Assembly (NCBI GenBank): GCA_903632075.3
Contig: CAHIKZ030004302.1
Location: 1 to 64,000, forward strand
DNA: 64,000 nt
DNA from: Acanthosepion pharaonis
Taxonomy: Eukaryota > Mollusca > Cephalopoda > Sepiida > Sepiidae
Reading direction: 5' to 3'
This document shows, one piece after another, positions 1 to 10,214 of this stretch. The notes beneath the pieces are model-generated. The model was not told the DNA's origin and made no database searches. It worked only from the letters and a program-made list of their open reading frames with translations. The stretch's first letter is position 1, and each line of letters starts with the position of its first letter. Made by a program: the position numbers and the translations under genes.

Positions 1-94
1 ATGTTCGTAAATGTTTGTGGTTGTGTGGGCTGCTATGCGTGAACGTGCGTGTATGTGTGGCTGCGTGCGTATCAATGGTGTATTCTAATCCAGA

Positions 95-240
95 ATATTT
101 TCTGTCTGAATTTATTGACTGAAAGCATCATTATTTACACGGCTTACATTCGGACTATAGTCTTCATCTTTGATGTTGTTATCACAACTTTTTGATCGTT
201 GTGCCCTCTCGACTTCATCAGTTGTATATCCATCTGGCTA
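95..240 (-). repeat. Decayed member of the 17.4-kb SINE/hammerhead-like repeat
   Basis: Read on the minus strand, this matches the tail of the repeats at 17.4, 46.6 and 47.1 kb. Shared landmarks are the stretch before 'GACTATAGTCTTCATCTTTG' and a CTGATGA-containing core near 210-240. The GAAA box is degraded to a run of A. It is the oldest-looking copy. There is no coding potential. Confidence 0.4.
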
Positions 241-545
241 ACCTACAAGGAATTCTGACTTTAATCATCGGGGTTAGATTCAACTGTCCATGTCCAGGGA
301 TATCGCGTCTAATTCTTATTTAATTTAGTACTAAAAAAAAAAAAAGAAAAAAAAAGAGGAGATATCTCTAGACAACAAGCAATGTGAGGAAAACAGTCTG
401 AATGCAAATAGTGTGCATAATCCAGAATATATTTTGTGTTAAACGCACAAAGGACTGATAAGCAGAAAAAAAAAATCAAACCCAAAAATCAATCGATCAA
501 ACCAATGTTCACATCTCTTTCTAAATTACGCTTTCGCTTTGCTTC

Positions 546-583
546 TTTCTCTCTCTCCCTTTCTCTCTACTCTCTCTCTCTCT

Positions 584-620
<37 letters not shown>
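546..620. repeat. (CT)n-(TA)n compound microsatellite
   Basis: Pyrimidine-rich CT repeats run directly into about 18 TA units. The apparent ORFs here (poly-Ile/Tyr) are only translations of the repeat. Confidence 0.95.
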
Positions 621-621
<1 letters not shown>

Positions 622-1145
622 CGTATCCATAAAATCTGTTTATAATTTATTAAAGATATTACAAACGCAAATGCACAGACAAATATTTGAAAATTGATAC
701 AAAATGAAGAGTAGATATTGAAGTTTTTAATGAATTTAATACACCTCCATATAGGTACCATTATCAAATATCTCCATATAGGTGCCATTATTTGCACTAA
801 GCACGTAAAGATGATACCAAATTTCTTTCCACGTTGGCTGTAGCATACCCTTATCAACGGTGGGAATGGTATCAGTGATATTTTGCTTTACATCAGTGAT
901 GTCCCGTATCTTTATTAGATACACGATATCTATAACATAACTCGACAGACAGAAGTCCAGAAGAGTGATATCTGATGAACGTATGGCCAGGGAGTTGGGC
1001 CATCCCTTCCACTCCACCGGGCGGGAAATTTATTGATTTAGGAAGACGCGAAAATGCAGTCCTGAATGCTGTAGTGCACCACCTTGCTGGAAATCGATGG
1101 TTGGTCCAAGGTCATATAGTTGATGTGCCACATCAGTTACCTTTG
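622..1145 (-). pseudogene. DUF4817/IS630-type transposase, C-terminal half, degraded
   Basis: The minus strand reads like the C-terminus of the eukaryotic IS630/mariner-like transposases that carry an N-terminal DUF4817 domain. It has a WP..RS.D.T.LDF block (normally WPPRSPDLTPLDFFLWG), a DI.DVKQ.I.D segment, then a TW.EI...L.VL.A.NGTYMEI end (normally GAHIEVY). Upstream, in another frame, is a decayed QQDGAPPH-like catalytic block. The piece near 622-650 resembles one terminal repeat ('TCCATAAA'). A frame break near 1017 and several substitutions make it non-functional. Related pieces are at 14.35 kb (N-terminus) and 31.64-32.27 kb. Confidence 0.7.
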
Positions 1146-1182
1146 TAATATATTTTTTTTAAATTTAAAGAAACTTTAAGGA

Positions 1183-1186
<4 letters not shown>

Positions 1187-1271
<85 letters not shown>
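1187..1271. repeat. (CT)n-(TA)n compound microsatellite
   Basis: About 17 CT units run into about 24 TA units. Confidence 0.95.
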
Positions 1272-1276
<5 letters not shown>

Positions 1277-1334
1277 TTGAGATATGAATGAGAGATATGC
1301 ATTACCTAATAGGGTAATTGAACATTATTTGATT

Positions 1335-1420
1335 GTGAAACCGTCTAAAAAGCATAGAGCTTAACAGTGGTTTCCACTACTAGGGAAATCCAGGTTCGAA
1401 TTCTGCCGGAAGATACATTT
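1335..1420 (+). other. tRNA-like fragment (possible SINE head)
   Basis: A B-box-like GGTTCGAATTC lies at about 1391-1401. Before it is a potential anticodon-type hairpin (TTTCC...GGGAAA with a 7-base loop). The acceptor stem does not close, so a functional tRNA gene is unlikely. A tRNA-derived repeat head is the better reading. Confidence 0.35.
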
Positions 1421-2100
1421 TTTTTATTAATACTCTGAAAGGCACAAGGCCGGTTGACAAAGACTAAAAACGTCTAAGAAAATGAATATCGACTCAAACA
1501 CGAATATCTACTAAATATAAAAAAAATATATGCATTAAGAAATAAATATATGTAAAATTGTAAATGAATCTACGGTAACACAACTCAGACACAAATCCAA
1601 GCATTTTCTGTCACTATTTCCATCGCATATGTTATAACAAGCTATATGGTCCCACCAGTCCATATTTTTTTAAACTTTGGACACGCTATGGTACTTACAC
1701 AGGGACAAATTATCTTCATACATTTCGAATTCCATTAATAAGCAGTAAGTTCCAATGGAACTGCTACTTTTCAAGAACTCTGGTAAAATGTTTTCCACAT
1801 AAATTCAATCATGACGACCGCAGTTTTAGGGTTAACTCTTAACTTTTCCTACATATCCTTATGAAGTGCATTTCTTGCCTTTTCTAATGCTCCTACAACA
1901 TCATTCAGCAGCCCCCTACCTTAAGGTGTTTTGGGGTTTTGGGTTGGATGAAAATTACTATAAAAAGTGTTCAATAAAATAATATTAGAGAACAATGAGA
2001 TGGTGTGGTTAGAATTTTCGCTTTCCCATCATGAGTCACTATGGTCGATCTCTCAGAAGATTTTTGGAAAGTAACTGAAAACAATACCAATACACAAGCC
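1421..2100. other. No recognisable feature
   Basis: AT-rich unique-looking sequence with many stops in all frames. No repeat family or coding similarity was recognised. Confidence 0.6.
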
Positions 2101-2104
2101 TTCT

Positions 2105-2340
2105 AAGTGAATTTGGGTAGACGCAGCTAGCTGTGCGAAGCGTCTATAGTGCTGCAAGCACGAGTTCACAAGTCGTCGTGACTGAGGCTTTGAGACTACT
2201 AGCCTTGTTATCCCGCCAGGTGATATTCTATCTCCCCATCTCACTTTCTCTGTCAGAATCTGTAACTAAGGTCCGCTCTGCATAGATGCAGTATAAACCA
2301 CAGTTAGGCCCTCAAACAGACATCCTTGGATACAACCAGC
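2105..2340 (+). repeat. Dispersed repeat, copy 1 (partner at 4985)
   Basis: Similar in order and orientation to 4985-5165. Both contain a GTAGACG start, a GTCG..GTGAC.GAGG.TTTG stretch, a 'CTCTCTGTCAGAATCTGTAAC'-like middle and a CGCTCTGCATA-like end. Both are non-coding. The family was not identified. It is probably an old transposon fragment. Confidence 0.45.
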
Positions 2341-2512
2341 CAGCCAGCCATTACTCAGAACAATGTAAAATGAAATAAAAAAAAAAAAAATACTTTACCT
2401 CAATCGTGACTCGTGGAACTTCGAGGGAAGGAAGATAAATTGTGTAATTACGTAATGTATTATGCTGGCATTAAACAATCGTAAACGATCAATTTGCATA
2501 GTATAAATTTCT

Positions 2513-2514
<2 letters not shown>

Positions 2515-2580
<66 letters not shown>
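2515..2580. repeat. (TA)n microsatellite
   Basis: About 33 TA units, directly left of the foldback element. Confidence 0.97.
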
Positions 2581-2582
<2 letters not shown>

Positions 2583-2584
2583 AA

Positions 2585-2808
2585 ATATATGGATATAGAT
2601 CCGACAGTATGAAGAAAATATATACGGAAAAAACAAAACAAAAATCCTTATATACAATTATGCTGTTTTAAAGTTAATACGTATATATGATATGAATATG
2701 TCCTGAAGATGGTTTATTAGACCGAAACGTCAGACGTTGACATATTAACATTAAAACATCATAATCGTATATAAGGATTTTTGTTTTGTTTTTTTCCGTA
2801 TATATTTT

Positions 2809-2813
<5 letters not shown>
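2585..2813 (+). mobile_element. Foldback element with hammerhead-like centre, copy 1
   Basis: A short element built as an inverted repeat. The left arm (2611-2680: ATATACGGAAAA, CAAAAATCCTTATATA, a TGCTGTTTTAA block) reappears inverted at 2745-2813. The unpaired centre holds the hammerhead-like core at 2695-2746. It is bounded on both sides by TA arrays. An inverted copy lies at 35326-35655, and both copies share the GGATATAGATCCGA flank. There is no protein-coding capacity, so movement would depend on another element. The EDGLLDRNV-like reading across the core seems to be a by-product of the RNA motif. Confidence 0.75.
2695..2746 (+). ncRNA. Hammerhead-ribozyme-like RNA, perfect stem I
   Basis: Stem I 5' strand AATATGTC (2695-2702) is perfectly complementary to GACATATT (2739-2746). 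Then come CTGAAGA (2703-2709, fits CUGANGA), one extra T, stem II GGTTT/AGACC (2711-2723) and GAAA (2724-2727). Stem III is ACGT/ACGT closing a CAG loop (2727-2737). T2738 would be the base 5' of the cleavage point. The extra T between the core and stem II departs from the consensus, and a U at the cleavage position is usually slow. Catalysis is therefore inferred, not shown. The same layout is conserved in the second copy at 35391-35442. Confidence 0.6.

Positions 2814-2815
<2 letters not shown>

Positions 2816-2853
<38 letters not shown>
2816..2853. repeat. (TA)n microsatellite
   Basis: About 18 TA units, immediately right of the foldback element. Confidence 0.95.
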
Positions 2854-2855
<2 letters not shown>

Positions 2856-3136
2856 TATACATTTATATGGGTACTGTATAGCAAGATTTAAAGCGCGTTC
2901 GAAGATATTAACCTGCATATCTGCACGTAGGTATTAGTTTTTGCTCAGCATGCAATAGTTTAACCCACCTGGGGACTACTGGATTAAATTGTAGCTTTTA
3001 AATTTATGAAAGATCATAAATATTCACCAGGAAAACTCTCAAAGTCAAGATAACCTATAGAAGATGCTAAATGTTATAATTTAATTTCTGATAAACGCAA
3101 GGAAGTAAATGAAGTTATTGTGGTTAATTTGTTTTT

Positions 3137-3138
<2 letters not shown>

Positions 3139-3209
<71 letters not shown>
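3139..3209. repeat. (TA)n microsatellite
   Basis: About 35 TA units. Confidence 0.97.
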
Positions 3210-3212
<3 letters not shown>

Positions 3213-3480
3213 GTAATCCGTAAGTGGAAAGGATGATGCGTGTTTTCGATGATTCGTTAAATTTTTGATTGAATATTAAAACTGATCCACAGAGAGATCA
3301 ATATCTTTATTATAACAGAACATATATATTTTTTACGGCAAAGAACCCCCAAAAAAAACAAAAACAAAATTACCTCAGCATAAGTATAGTCTATTTTGTG
3401 CTTAAGAGCTGAAAGCAATTGTGTTCAAACTAGCCCGAAATATACTACTATACTCAAGCTGAGATAATTTTTTTTTGCCG

Positions 3481-3481
<1 letters not shown>

Positions 3482-3529
<48 letters not shown>
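3482..3529. repeat. (TA)n microsatellite
   Basis: About 24 TA units. The flanks 3320-3360 and 3462-3482 read 'TTTTTACGGCAA' and 'TTTTTTTGCCGTAA', so this array may lie at the edge of a small inverted-repeat element spanning about 3330-3482. Confidence 0.85.
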
Positions 3530-3532
<3 letters not shown>

Positions 3533-3992
3533 CATTAAGGAATTGGACTCCTGGTCAATCAAAATTGTAAATAATTATATATATATTATCATATGTTTGA
3601 CACGAACACCGACACTGCCATTTTCTAAATATAGCTCAATTAGGTCTCGTTTAAATACTCACAGAGACCTACCGGACACTAATCGTTACATATTTGGTAA
3701 CAACACAAATATAATAACATTATCTACATGCAAAAATGTCTGAAAATACTCGAAGCCTTATTAATAAAAGCAAAAAAAAAAAAGAAAAATAATAATATTA
3801 ACTATGAACATGGATATAATATCTTCACAGTGTTTTCAAAATGAAAACATTGCATCTTCATAATTTTATATTTTTATGTATGGGTATAGGTGTGGATACC
3901 TACGAGTACGTATCTTTATAATTTTATATTTTTATTCCCTTAAAATGTTCCTTTTCGCATCAATATGTTTAATTTTTAAAACAATTTTTTGA

Positions 3993-3997
<5 letters not shown>

Positions 3998-4057
<60 letters not shown>
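3998..4057. repeat. (TA)n microsatellite
   Basis: About 30 TA units. Confidence 0.97.
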
Positions 4058-4059
<2 letters not shown>

Positions 4060-4192
4060 CAAGAAGATGTTTTAGTAAAAAAAGGTTGTTATATATTTTT
4101 TTTTTACTATTACTTTATTTTCATAATCACCTAATCTTTTTTTTTTATTAGAACGGAACTCACTACATTATTTAAATAGACAACGCATAAAA

Positions 4193-4600
4193 TTGTTCCT
4201 TTTTGTAATTTTTTTGTCTCTGTTGCTTGACATATCCGATTCACCCCTTTTCTTTCATTCCTCTCGTTTTGGGATCATTTTAAATAAATTCTCTATTTTT
4301 ACTGGTCACATCCGGTGCAAAGTGTTCAATCTGTCAGCATTTTCTATTCTATTTCCCTTCCTTTCTAACTCTCCCTTTCCCATCTCTCTCTCTCTCTCTC
4401 TCTCTCTCTAGACATATATATATATCTTCATCTCTTTTTTCCCTCCTTTTCTCTCCCTTTCCCTTTCCCCATATTAAAACCATATTTTAAAATCTATATT
4501 TTTCCCATCTTACTATCCTTCCCCCATCTATCTAGACATATCTTTCTCTCACTTTTTCTCTCTTTCCCTAACCCCCATATTAAAACCTTAAAATATATAC
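4193..4600. repeat. Pyrimidine-rich low-complexity DNA
   Basis: A C/T-rich plus strand with a (CT)n core at 4384-4409. Two similar blocks (CATATTAAAAC...TTCCC) at about 4470 and 4570 suggest a local duplication. Hydrophobic ORFs here are compositional. Confidence 0.7.
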
Positions 4601-4854
4601 GTTCCCAGGTTATTCTTGAAAATACGTTTTTTTCTTAGTATTTTTTTTCGCTTGTGCCTGGATAAATTTAAAATTCATTTATTAATGTGAAATTGTTTGG
4701 TCTGATGAGATGAGTTCGATTTGATCTCGCAAAATAAAATATTACCCAGGATTTCTAAAGTAGCCGCTTTCATCATTATTATTTGTTCTCTACTTACATT
4801 AAGCTCTATTTGGATTTATATCCTCTTTCAAAATATCCATACTAATTATCAAAC

Positions 4855-4860
<6 letters not shown>

Positions 4861-4919
<59 letters not shown>
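4861..4919. repeat. (TA)n microsatellite
   Basis: About 29 TA units, just left of the dispersed repeat at 4985. Confidence 0.97.
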
Positions 4920-4920
<1 letters not shown>

Positions 4921-4984
4921 CTCTGTCCATAAAGGTTCTTACGTAAGAAAGTTCCTGGAAACCATTCTTAAGTCTTGTGTATCA

Positions 4985-5165
4985 AATTGTGTAGACGGGT
5001 GTGTTGCGTGGTTGTCTATGGTTATTCTGATACGAAGTCGAATATCATCGTGACCGAGGTTTTGTTCAAACTGCTAATCATGGCTGCTTATGTGCTCTCT
5101 CTCACAGAAAATGTAACAAGGTTTCACTCAGCATATTTGTCCATAGCTCTGTGAGTTATGAAGAA
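4985..5165 (+). repeat. Dispersed repeat, copy 2 (partner at 2105)
   Basis: Same orientation and order of landmarks as 2105-2340 (GTAGACG, ATCGTGACCGAGG, CTCACAGAAAATGTAAC, CAGCATA). Diverged and non-coding. Confidence 0.45.
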
Positions 5166-6237
5166 ATAAAAATCTGCCTGAGCAGTTCTCTCCATATGGG
5201 GTTTGTCTAACCACCTTAGCAGACGGCTACACACGGAAACGAAGTATCTTTTCGTTTTTTATCAATTTTTCTTTCCCCATTTTTCTGAATAATAACGCTT
5301 AAACTCACGCCTCTGAATTCGTGTGAAGTCTGTCTGTGTTTAAAAAATACACAGTCTTGGGTTTGACAGGAAAGCGTGAATAAATTCAAATTGAATATAT
5401 TTTCTAAATTACGTTTTCTTTTTATTATAGTTTCCCACTATTCCTTCATTGCTTCTTCCAGGCTTGTGAAGTTTGTCTGAGTGTGTGTGTTTGCAATAAA
5501 TAGGTACATAGGTAAGCAAACGATGTTAGGATGAGCCATGTTTGGTCACATCCTATATTACCTGTACGAGAACTAACCAGAAAATAACTTGCTGGAAAAT
5601 TAAATTTAAAAAAAAAATCCGAATTATTCTTTTATTTTCCTCAGACTGCTCTTAAGTAAAGTATTTGCCAATTAATAAAATAATCAAAATGTCGTGTGAC
5701 ATCTTGTACGTGTTCAGAATAGGATGCCTTCGAAAAAGACAAATTGAATAAAGTCTGTAAAAAGGTTGCTATACGTCCGGCTGAATTTCCGAAAAAACGA
5801 AAAAGAAAAACCCCAAAAAACACACGAAATAATGTTTTTAATATTGTCACAGCGTGATTATAAACTTTTGTCGAAATTTCAGGATACAACTTGTACGTAA
5901 GATCGTGTATACTATAAATATCTGCAGCAGATTAACATCATTTGCTTCTTTAAATTTAATTGTATATGATGACATTTTGTATGCAGAGATAAACGAAAAT
6001 TGACGACTTGTGCAAAATATTTGAAGCATGAGCCGTGAAAAAAGATTAGCGATTGCACCTCAAAAATATAAATGCATATTTGAACTGTTATCATAACCCG
6101 ATCAAGAACAGTTCATGGACCCAATAGATTATCGGTTTTTATTTCCTTCGAAAACCTGACGATGCCTCACTCTTATTGTCATCATAAGCGAGTTGAGTTG
6201 GGATCGTTTTCCGCTAGTAGCTATACAGCATTTTTTC
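5166..6237. other. No recognisable feature
   Basis: AT-rich sequence. Minus-strand ORFs of 60-82 codons at 5641-6094 show no recognisable domain or composition bias and are treated as chance. Confidence 0.55.
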
Positions 6238-6340
6238 CATCCTCCATGTTCATCGAACGTCACACGGTTGATACATGAATTTCCATATTTTCTGACGCTT
6301 ATTCATTCTACATTCCTGATGGATATCATTTGAAGAGGAG
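6238..6340 (+). repeat. Inverted repeat arm, left (partner 8803-8905)
   Basis: About 100 bp that recurs inverted at 8803-8905 with roughly 90 % identity by eye. Shared words include GTTCATCGAACGTCACA, TTGATACATGAATTT and CATTCTACATTCCTG. The arms enclose about 2.5 kb and could be ends of a DNA element or two copies of one repeat in opposite orientation. Confidence 0.65.
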
Positions 6341-6474
6341 CAATTGATCGCTTATATATATTTTGACACTTGATATGCACATCAATTTTCATTGCCTTTT
6401 AATAAATAATACCCCGATGATTTCACTACACACAACATTACTTTCTTCCATTTAGCTTAGTTTTGGAGTCAGTT

Positions 6475-6585
6475 GTTGGATTTATATACACCCGGCAACT
6501 GCAACAAGTCCATAAAAGTTTGGCCGAAAAGTACTCTGTACTCATCAATCGGAAAAATGTCGTTTACTGTACGACAGTCAGACAA
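6475..6585 (+). repeat. Direct repeat, copy 1 (partner 7985-8095)
   Basis: The ATACACCC..C..CTGCAAC.TGTCCATAAA.GTTTGG stretch, followed by a TGTACGACA/TGTATGACA stretch, recurs in the same orientation at 7985-8095. Both lie inside the inverted pair 6238/8905. The 'GTCCATAAA' piece resembles a mariner/Tc-type terminus. Confidence 0.5.
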
Positions 6586-6801
6586 TCTACTCATATTTTA
6601 GGTAGATTTTAATGTGAATCTACAAAATTAATAGGATTAGTCGTAAGTTATTTCCGTTTTGGGGACCCAAATGTACTGTCGAAATCATCGTCCTATTTGC
6701 AATTCATACATCACACTTACTGATATTTTTGTCCTACACTTACATACAATTTTTAAAGCAAAAGTTAATAGTTTGGCAAGGATAAATATTTATACCCGAC
6801 C

Positions 6802-7008
6802 CTAAAAGCTGATATCTATTGAAGAAGTATTAATTTGCGCCTGTGTTTGTATCCTCGAGGTAGAGTTCGTTTGTGGTCCTATGCTAGTCAAGGCACTAGG
6901 TGTGGTCTTAATTCCGTGACAACTACATGCGTTTCCGTCTAGTTGTTCTATCAACTCCTTCTGCGTCGACGCCATGTTTGAAATCTCCACAAAAGGGAGA
7001 TAACACAA
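6802..7008 (-). CDS. Short ORF beside LTR-like promoter, possible gag start
   Basis: A 68-codon ORF with an internal MASTQKELIEQL start, rich in Ser/Thr/Gln. It sits directly downstream (minus strand) of the CCAAT-containing block at 7009-7545. A short polar ORF after an LTR-like promoter would suit the beginning of a gag gene. I recognise no domain and see no zinc knuckle. It stops early, so it may be a broken start or chance. Confidence 0.25.
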   Translation of the reverse strand: MCYLPFVEISNMASTQKELIEQLDGNACSCHGIKTTPSALTSIGPQTNSTSRIQTQAQINTSSIDISF

Positions 7009-7545
7009 TTCGGTCGGAACTTCTTCTGACCGTTAGGATAGTCACAACGAGTTGCTAGGAGGGTCAGCAACTTCAAGAATCCAGCAACTCCTCTTTAAAC
7101 ACGATTGTGAAACAATAAAGAAAGAATAGAAAGTGTTGATTCCTGACAGCTGGTTATTGAAAGAAGACAGTTCTTTTCAAGAGGCGTTAATGTCGCTAAG
7201 TGGGAAAGAAAAAAAGACACGGGGGGCAGTTTTGTTGGTACTAAAGACTTATGTTAATCTTTATCGCAATTTGAGTTGTTGGTTCAGTGTCTGGAATTTT
7301 CTTCAGTGAGTTAGGTCTTCACAATGTCTTCTACTGGCCGAAGAGATTCGGCTCTCAGAGGCAAGATATGATTCTTGATTTGTAGAATTCAGCCTTGATG
7401 GACGAAATTTTAAGACCAAAAAGGCTTCTGATTGGTGATCCAATTACATACAATTTCGTATCATATTCTCATTGGTCAACCAAACATAATTCGGTTTATA
7501 ATTTACGGAAATACGGAAAATCCTTTTAAATCCATTATTATGCAC
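7009..7545 (-). promoter_or_regulatory. LTR-like promoter block with CCAAT boxes (family of 39.2 and 42.8 kb)
   Basis: On the minus strand two inverted-CCAAT neighbourhoods (GACCAATGAG and CACCAATCAGAAG) precede a 5'-UTR-like stretch and the ORF at 7008. The same GACCAATGA...GACCAATCAGAAG spacing occurs in the LTR-like copies at 39175-39472 and 42783-43108, where a TATAAAG follows. Here the TATA is less clear. An LTR is inferred from this resemblance. Ends were not located. Confidence 0.4.
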
Positions 7546-7984
7546 TTTTTATATTTATTACGGTCTTTATTGGCTGATCAATCGTTATTTAGATTTGAGG
7601 AGGGTTAATAAAAAAAAACAATTCTATTTGTTTGCATCTTGAATTTGACATTTAAATTTGAAGTTAGGCAGGATTATGTAAGTAGGTCAAATGCAACTTA
7701 TATATATGCTGTGAATTTTGACAGTCTTTGAACTCATTACCTCGAAGTGATCTTTCAATATGGAAACCGACTCAGAAAGCAAAAAATACATAACAGGTGT
7801 CTTGAATTTTGACATACTCGAACTTATTAAACTCAGTGACATTTAAAATAATCCAATCATTCTTTAATTGCTTGATATAATTTTATTAGTAAAAAAGAAA
7901 ATATTTTCTTCTTAATAAAGTGCCATCTAACAATCTCATTGTGTCATACGTTTAAAATCTAAAAACGCAGTGAAAAAACTACAT
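7546..7984. other. No recognisable feature
   Basis: AT-rich. Two short similar segments (GTGAATTTTGACAGTC..GAACTCATTACCTCG at 7710 and GTCTTGAATTTTGACATACTCGAACTTATTA at 7798) hint at an old local duplication. Confidence 0.5.
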
Positions 7985-8095
7985 GCACATTTATACACCC
8001 ACCAGCTGCAACGTGTCCATAAATGTTTGGACGAGATGCACCCTGCTCTTGTCGATAAGAAAATATTTTCCTGTATGACAAAGCGATTCCGGAAT
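7985..8095 (+). repeat. Direct repeat, copy 2 (partner 6475-6585)
   Basis: See the copy at 6475. Same orientation, diverged. Confidence 0.5.
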
Positions 8096-8802
8096 TGAGA
8101 AGAATAACAGAAAACAATTTGGGATCTCGGTTGATCACCCCCCCACCATTTTCATATGAAATTCCACTAAATGATTATGACGTTTTTCGAATCCTGTAAA
8201 ACGTTTTGATGGGAAAACGTTCTCAAACGAATACCAGATGTAAGAGTACGTCAATTTTTTTTTTCCATCAAAACCTACTGAATTGTACTTAAGATGTATC
8301 GAAGAGCTGTCTGATGTGGCAAAATAGTCTTTACAAATAATGGCGAATACATAATTGAATAAAATGGAATTGTACTTTATTTTTAAGAATAAATGTAATA
8401 AAAAAAAACAGAAATTATTTCTAACTCAACCTAATAAGGACATTTGATATAAATGTCTGGCACTCGTTTCCATTAGTAGAGAATTATATTTTTCTCCACC
8501 CTCATATTGAAATCATTCAGTAAATAAATTTTCACATTTCAATGCATATTATTTTATATATCGATAAACTTGGCTAATATTGCGAGATTGAGTGTATAAT
8601 GACATATTAAACACAAATTAAAAAACCGTAGGTTTGATTTCAGTCAAGTAAAACTGCGCTTTAAAAAAAAAAATTCCTGATAAATTTTTATTACAGTTTA
8701 CTTAAATGTTTTGGTTGTAAATTTAGTAAAATAAATAATCAGTTTTCTGGCATTCTAAAACTTAATACTTTTTACTCTCGTATGTTTCAAAAAATAGAAC
8801 TT
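8096..8802. other. No recognisable feature
   Basis: AT-rich. No family was recognised. Confidence 0.5.
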
Positions 8803-8905
8803 CCTTTAAATGATATCCACCAGGAATGTAGAATGAATGAGCATCAGAAAATATGAAAATTCATGTATCAAGCATGTGACGTTCGATGAACAAGGCGGAT
8901 GAAAA
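8803..8905 (-). repeat. Inverted repeat arm, right (partner 6238-6340)
   Basis: Reverse-complement match to 6238-6340. Confidence 0.65.
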
Positions 8906-9749
8906 AAAAGGCAGACCTGAATTTAAAGAAAGGGAAAATAGAAAATTGACAAAAAAAAAATAAATAAAATAACGATAAAGTGTTCGGACCTGTCGATTTT
9001 ATAAGCAAACGTAAATGTATACATTTTTGGAAATGAAATATTGATTTTAAAGAATTCGATTCTATATACATCAAGGAACATCGGGATCACAATATCCTTA
9101 CGAACTCCACGACCATTTCAATGGCTTCAAAGTTTGTGCTTCACCAGAGCTAAATAAGGTTTTGAATTTAGAATTTTACCTTCTGTCAGATTGGTCAGTC
9201 TACTCTGTAATTCTCCAATGAAAAAGAGGCTATTTGGACGAATGTAAATATAACGAATTCGACCCGAATTCTAATTCGGATCACCGGTTTTTAATTATGG
9301 TGAAATCCTAATGGGTTAGTAAATTATTTTTTATTCGCAACTCGATTAGAAGCAGCTGGAATTAAATTTGAATAAATATTGGCATCAGTGTAGCAACTTT
9401 CTAGCTGGCAGGCTAATCTTTATCTCCCAACTTTTGACTTTTTTGAGTACAAAAAAAAACAGGGGGTGCCTGGTTCCGGAGATTCTAACCTTGAGGCAGC
9501 ACGTCCCTTTATTACACCAAAGAGGTCGGTGGGAAATCGACGCCAGTTCTAGGAATCGATGCCAGAAGAGGGAAAAAATAGCCGGATTACCCGTAAGGTT
9601 GATATTACTCAAAAGAGCTAGCAGAGCTAGTGTCTATGCCGAAAATGAAGAGAAGAAAGACAGCAATGCGTAGAGGAGTGAGTGTGAGAGTTGATATAGG
9701 TGCGGCTTACAAACCTAGAAATAAATAAAGCTTTACTCAATACAATATT
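8906..9749. other. No recognised family
   Basis: Holds a 101-codon plus-strand ORF (9368-9673), overlapped by a minus-strand one. Neither resembles a known domain. GC content rises around 9460-9600, suggesting part of an unrecognised element. Confidence 0.4.
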
Positions 9750-10184
9750 TTATACTGTATTGAAGTTTTTCCCCAACTCTACTTCATGATAAACGGATGT
9801 TCCCTCGAGTAGGAACCGTGCCTTGAGAGACTCTTGGGTCTTAATATCACACCTGAGCACACGTGGAACTCGTACATTTGATCCATCTCCAAAGATGCAG
9901 GTAAAATAGTCAGCTCCCTGTACCACTCCTGTAAGTACCTGACTTTTCATACTATCCTCTAACTTTACAAGAGATAAATCAGGCGGAAAATGGAGTAATG
10001 TTATAAAATTTGGGCCCAGTCCTCTCTTTCCAGTCCCGATAGAGTTCAAAAGCGTCTTTTGGGGGAAGAATTCATTTCCACCATGCAACCTTTCTAATAC
10101 AGGCGGGATGTGGCAAGCCTCTCTGTGATTTATCGCTTCTTTCATGAAAAGTGTTCGGAAGAATGACATTCCTTGGTTCCACAA
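9750..10184 (-). CDS. Unrecognised 144-codon ORF, probably from a mobile element
   Basis: A long open frame for this window, with protein-like composition (KLEDSMKSQVLTGVVQG..YF..IFGDGS...VPRVLRCDIKTQESLKARFLLEGTS) and no low-complexity bias. I do not recognise the family. Its C-terminal third is repeated, diverged, at 10590-10750, which supports a repeated and probably transposable source. It has no in-frame continuation at either end, so it is likely a fragment. Confidence 0.4.
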   Translation of the reverse strand: MWNQGMSFFRTLFMKEAINHREACHIPPVLERLHGGNEFFPQKTLLNSIGTGKRGLGPNFITLLHFPPDLSLVKLEDSMKSQVLTGVVQGADYFTCIFGDGSNVRVPRVLRCDIKTQESLKARFLLEGTSVYHEVELGKNFNTV

Positions 10185-10214
10185 TGTCTAACCTTCACGG
10201 CCAGAACCCGCCTT

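Noticed and set aside
1335..1420. Functional tRNA gene
   Set aside because: B-box is good but acceptor and D stems do not pair.
2690..2760. Coding reading EDGLLDRNV across the foldback centre
   Set aside because: The bases are better explained by the CTGAAGA...GAAA RNA layout with paired flanks. No surrounding open frame is conserved.
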